A DNA stretch of 7,537 nucleotides from Lachnospiraceae bacterium (GTDB taxonomy: Bacteria > Bacillota > Clostridia > Lachnospirales > Lachnospiraceae), in assembly GCA_021199405.1 (NCBI GenBank), contig JAJQID010000068.1, positions 1 through 7,537 of the forward strand. Reading direction: 5' to 3'. Every line of letters starts with the position of its first letter. Within the stretch, counting starts at the first letter, position 1. The notes under the pieces were generated by a model. That model was not told where the DNA came from, searched no databases, and worked only from the letters and a program-made list of their open reading frames with translations. Shown here one piece after another: positions 4,878 to 7,537 of this stretch. The position numbers were made by a program, and so were the translations under genes.

Positions 4878-7340
4878 CTACAGCCACGGCAGCACCTGTG
4901 AGAAATCCATATCACTGGCGTAATAAAACTTCGTATAGCAGGGCTGGTTATAGCAGTTATTCTGCCAGGCAATGCCGGTGCGGTACATGGTGTCGTGCAT
5001 CAGAGTGAAAAGCTTGTGCTGTGTCACCTCCGTGCTGGTATAAATGCGAATAGCGCTGCTGTCCTCGGTACGCAGCAGAATTTCCTCCCGGAAATCACCA
5101 AAGATATCCGCGATCAGGCCGGGATTTCCCTTGGTTCCGTTGTTAGTCAGGGTTCCCTGCGGCCGCAGCATGACGCCGTGGGTGTTGTCGTTGACCACTC
5201 CCACATGCTCCCCATTCAGATAATCAGCCTCGTCGATCACCTGAGTGGTCAGGTCCGCCGCCCAACGGATGTTGGCGTTGGTGCTCAGGGGCTTGTCCGG
5301 CAGCTTATTCCCTTTGCAGTCATACACATCATCCACCCAGACAGACAGGCCTCTCACATCGGGACTGATATCTCCCACCATGCAGCGGCCCAGATCCTTT
5401 TCCGCGTACTCTCCGAAAAAGGCCTTTCCAGTCTCCGCGTCCCGAAGCGCCCAACCGAAGGGAGCGTCCTTTCCCTCTTCAAATACGTTGAAAATCTGAT
5501 AGCCCGGGCGATCCGGATCAATCACCGCTACATGCATGGAATCCCCGTGACCCAGCTTCACAAACCTTCCGTCCGGCAGATAATCCTTCGCGGAATAAAG
5601 CACGCTTCCGTCATGGTCGATGACCGCTGCGCCGTAAATAATCTCCTGGCAGCCGTCCCCGTCCACATCCGCTGTGGCCAGGGAATGATCCCCCTGCCCG
5701 GCGATGCAGCCGTAAACCGGGTCCGTCCCATCCTTGTGATTGGTCCAGAAATGGAAAGGATTATCCATGGGAATAAATCCGCTGTCGATGTCAAACTTCA
5801 CCCGATGCTTTCTCTCAAAGAAGTCATAAGCCACTATGGTAGTTCTGGTGTAATATCCCCGGCAAATGATCAGGTACGGCCGCTCGCCGTCCAGATAGGC
5901 CACTCCCGACAGAAACCGGTCCACCCGATTGCAGGGCTCAATTCTCTGGAAAGCATAATCCCCCCACATCAGGCCGTCATCCTCCCTGGGATGAGGGAAG
6001 GGAATGGTCTCAAGCTCCTCCCCGTCGCCGCCAAACATAGTCAGGTATTCCGGTCCCTCATAGATAAAGCCCTCAAACTCCCGCAGCTTATTCTTATCGC
6101 TGAGACCAGGCGCATACACATCCATAAAATAATCTGTCAGCTCGTGAGCGTCCTCCCTGCTCAGCGGATAAGTATACTTCGGAGTCAGGCCAATGCACTC
6201 CTCCACTGTGGACGGCCACTGCCCTTCCTTCACCTGGGGATGCTCCTGCCAGTGCGTGAAAACATTGGCCAGATGCTCGTAATAGTCTCCGGCACTGCAC
6301 ACATAATTATCCTCATTGGTCACTCCCTTTGCCGCATCTTCGGTTGGCAGAGTGATATATCGACTGCTCTTTACGCTGCCGTCCTCATGGAATATCGTCA
6401 TGCAGGTGCCTGGCGCAGTCTTCACAGACATCTCCGCCTTCCCGTCCCCGTCAAAATCATAGACGATAAACTGGGTATAATGAGCGCCAGCCCGGATATT
6501 ATCGCCCATATCCAGACGCCACAGAAGCCTGCCGTCCAGTTTATAACAGTCAATCAGACAGTGACCAGTATAGCCCCTGTGGGAAACATCATGAGAATTG
6601 GAGGGATCCCACTTGACAAAAAACTCATACTCTCCATCCCCATCCACATCTCCTACGCTCATGTCGTTAGTGCTGTAGGTAAAAACCTGCCCCGCCGGAG
6701 TGACACCCCCCTCCGGTCTTTGCAGAGGGATTTCCGTGTAGGGAGCATCGTGATCCCAGGGTCTCACCGAAGCGCATGGAGCACCCTGCTCCCCAGGGAC
6801 CGCCCCCACCGAATACTCATCCTCGGCTGTACCGTTCACGTCCAGATAATTGGTACTGTCTGTAACCTGCGCCAGCTTTTCTCCATTTTTGTAAACAATA
6901 AAATCCGTGCCGCTCATGCCGGTCTTCGTGTAGCCTGTGACCTCATCCAGCATCAGCCGCCAGGATAGGAACACGCCCTCCTTCACCTTCACGGCGATCA
7001 GACCTCTGTTCAGCTTCTCTAACTGCTCATGAAGCACCCGACCCACCGGTGTTTTTATAATATCGCTTTTTGCAATGATCTCTCCCCCAGACACTGCCTC
7101 CACATACAGGTAATGGGGGATGTGAGTGGATTTACGCAGGGTAAAGGTGCTCTGAGTCGTCTCCGCGAGACACTTATACTCCATTTGCGGACTGCAGCGA
7201 TCCGCCCAATATACCCGATAGATGATTCCCCCGTTTCCAATGGGGCTTTGCTGATTCTCTTTTCCAGCTGTGTCCTCCCACACAATGGTGAGAAAGCTCT
7301 CTTCTACTTCGGTTACCTTTAACTGAATATTTCTGTTCAT
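4878..7340 (-). CDS. Family PL11 rhamnogalacturonan lyase, no signal peptide
   Basis: An 820-residue polysaccharide lyase that cleaves the rhamnose-galacturonate backbone of pectin rhamnogalacturonan I by beta-elimination. Residues 1-100 look like an extra fibronectin-III-type domain. Residues about 101-200 match the PL11 N-terminal sandwich (LNRGLIAVKVKEGVFLSWR, 110-128). The rest is the eight-bladed propeller with calcium-binding loops DVDGDGEYE (231-239), DFDGDGKAE (295-303) and DVDGDGCQE (558-566), and the blocks FVKWDPSNSHD (241-251), IRAGAHYTQF (282-291), NRVDRFLSG (471-479), RTEDSSAIRIYT (757-768) and YRTGIAWQNN (786-795). Members such as Bacillus YesW are about 600 residues; part of the excess is the N-terminal domain and part an insertion near 333-425. 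The start MNRNIQLKVTEVEE is not a secretion signal, which suggests cytoplasmic action on imported oligomers. GAGGAG at 7345-7350 is the ribosome binding site. It is transcribed alone from a sigma-A promoter. Confidence 0.93.
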   Translation of the reverse strand: MNRNIQLKVTEVEESFLTIVWEDTAGKENQQSPIGNGGIIYRVYWADRCSPQMEYKCLAETTQSTFTLRKSTHIPHYLYVEAVSGGEIIAKSDIIKTPVGRVLHEQLEKLNRGLIAVKVKEGVFLSWRLMLDEVTGYTKTGMSGTDFIVYKNGEKLAQVTDSTNYLDVNGTAEDEYSVGAVPGEQGAPCASVRPWDHDAPYTEIPLQRPEGGVTPAGQVFTYSTNDMSVGDVDGDGEYEFFVKWDPSNSHDVSHRGYTGHCLIDCYKLDGRLLWRLDMGDNIRAGAHYTQFIVYDFDGDGKAEMSVKTAPGTCMTIFHEDGSVKSSRYITLPTEDAAKGVTNEDNYVCSAGDYYEHLANVFTHWQEHPQVKEGQWPSTVEECIGLTPKYTYPLSREDAHELTDYFMDVYAPGLSDKNKLREFEGFIYEGPEYLTMFGGDGEELETIPFPHPREDDGLMWGDYAFQRIEPCNRVDRFLSGVAYLDGERPYLIICRGYYTRTTIVAYDFFERKHRVKFDIDSGFIPMDNPFHFWTNHKDGTDPVYGCIAGQGDHSLATADVDGDGCQEIIYGAAVIDHDGSVLYSAKDYLPDGRFVKLGHGDSMHVAVIDPDRPGYQIFNVFEEGKDAPFGWALRDAETGKAFFGEYAEKDLGRCMVGDISPDVRGLSVWVDDVYDCKGNKLPDKPLSTNANIRWAADLTTQVIDEADYLNGEHVGVVNDNTHGVMLRPQGTLTNNGTKGNPGLIADIFGDFREEILLRTEDSSAIRIYTSTEVTQHKLFTLMHDTMYRTGIAWQNNCYNQPCYTKFYYASDMDFSQVLPWL

Positions 7341-7400
7341 CCTTCTCCTCTTTTCAGACTGTCAGATTCCGGGATTTCCCCGCAGCACTCTTTTTTCGTT

Positions 7401-7429
7401 ATTATAGAATTCCTTTTCCGATTTGTAAA
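7401..7429 (-). promoter_or_regulatory. Strong sigma-A promoter of the PL11 lyase gene
   Basis: TTTACA (7429-7424) matches the -35 consensus at 5 of 6 positions and TATAAT (7406-7401) is a perfect -10 box on the minus strand; the spacer is exactly 17 bases. Transcription would begin near 7394 and leave a leader of roughly 55 bases. No clear catabolite-response (cre) site was found overlapping it. Confidence 0.88.
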
Positions 7430-7473
7430 TCCTTTATTCATTCCAGAAATAATCAATTGCCTTTTTGTCGTTA

Positions 7474-7486
7474 CTGCTCACGGCCA
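7474..7486 (+). repeat. Near-copy of the spoVT-trkA hairpin arm
   Basis: CTGCTCACGGCCA here matches CTGTTCACGGCCA at 3370-3382 in 12 of 13 positions, in the same orientation and again in an intergenic region. No inverted partner forms a long stem here. It may be a decayed copy of a short dispersed palindromic repeat, or a chance match. Confidence 0.35.
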
Positions 7487-7510
7487 ATGTCAGTTAGTTA
7501 AGAAAGAATT

Positions 7511-7537
7511 ATGAGGGAGGTGTTAGCCCGAAAATCT
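7511..7537 (+). CDS. Possible start of a divergent gene, cut by the right edge
   Basis: An ATG at 7511-7513 opens a frame reading MREVLARKS to the window end. The bases in front of it (AAGAAAG) make only a weak ribosome binding site. The frame itself includes GGGAGGTG (7515-7522), which would be an excellent ribosome binding site for a start codon lying just outside the window. Either way a plus-strand gene divergent from the lyase is plausible, since sugar-utilisation genes often have a divergent regulator. Nine codons allow no family assignment, and I could not find a convincing plus-strand promoter. Confidence 0.25.

Noticed and set aside
4995..6968. A 657-codon open frame on the plus strand opposite the PL11 lyase gene
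   Set aside because: It is fully antisense to a gene with clear family motifs, its translation shows no recognisable domain, and its ATG lacks a ribosome binding site. Long antisense frames are common opposite moderately GC-rich genes with biased codon use.
7424..7440. A catabolite-response (cre) site at the lyase promoter
   Set aside because: The stretch TGTAAATCCTTTATTCA has TG...CA ends but lacks the central CG and has poor two-fold symmetry.
7498..7537. C-terminal end of another minus-strand gene at the right edge
   Set aside because: All three minus-strand frames stop between 7498 and 7525, and the short tails show no recognisable sequence or following terminator, so a gene end cannot be supported.

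Overview
The window comes from an endospore-forming member of the Clostridia, most probably a gut-type Lachnospiraceae. It carries two sporulation transcription factors (SpoIIID, SpoVT), a Firmicute-style CIRCE heat-shock operator, strong AGGAGG-type ribosome binding sites and a large pectin-backbone lyase. The genus assignment is inference; there is no rRNA or other marker in the window. Every confidently called gene lies on the minus strand, so the transcription order runs from high to low coordinates.

Right part (7537-4830): a near-consensus sigma-A promoter (7401-7429) drives one 820-residue family PL11 rhamnogalacturonan lyase (4878-7340). It has no signal peptide and ends at a GC-rich hairpin (4832-4857). 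At the extreme right edge a short plus-strand frame may be the start of a divergent gene. Next comes a single-gene heat-shock unit: a small heat-shock protein (4262-4687) under a sigma-A promoter whose -35 box lies inside a perfect CIRCE element, closed by a strong terminator (4181-4217).

Middle (4180-3323): spoVT, the late forespore regulator, has a plausible sigma-G promoter directly behind the terminator and a compact hairpin near the predicted mRNA 5' end. The spoVT-trkA gap holds a weak promoter candidate and an RNA leader with a long inner hairpin and an outer helix that ends in a U-run touching the trkA ribosome binding site.

Left part (3322-1): trkA and trkH form a translationally coupled potassium-uptake operon. 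spoIIID, the mother-cell transcription factor, follows with its own sigma-E-type promoter, then the start of trmO (tRNA t6A37 methyltransferase), cut by the window edge. There is no obvious terminator between trkH and spoIIID. The intergenic DNA there can fold, in read-through RNA only, into a long hairpin that buries the spoIIID ribosome binding site. RNA starting at the predicted sigma-E start would lack the 5' arm. This possible promoter-linked translational switch is the most interesting signal in the window.

No CRISPR array, insertion sequence, rRNA or tRNA was seen. No stretch longer than 300 bases lacks a gene.
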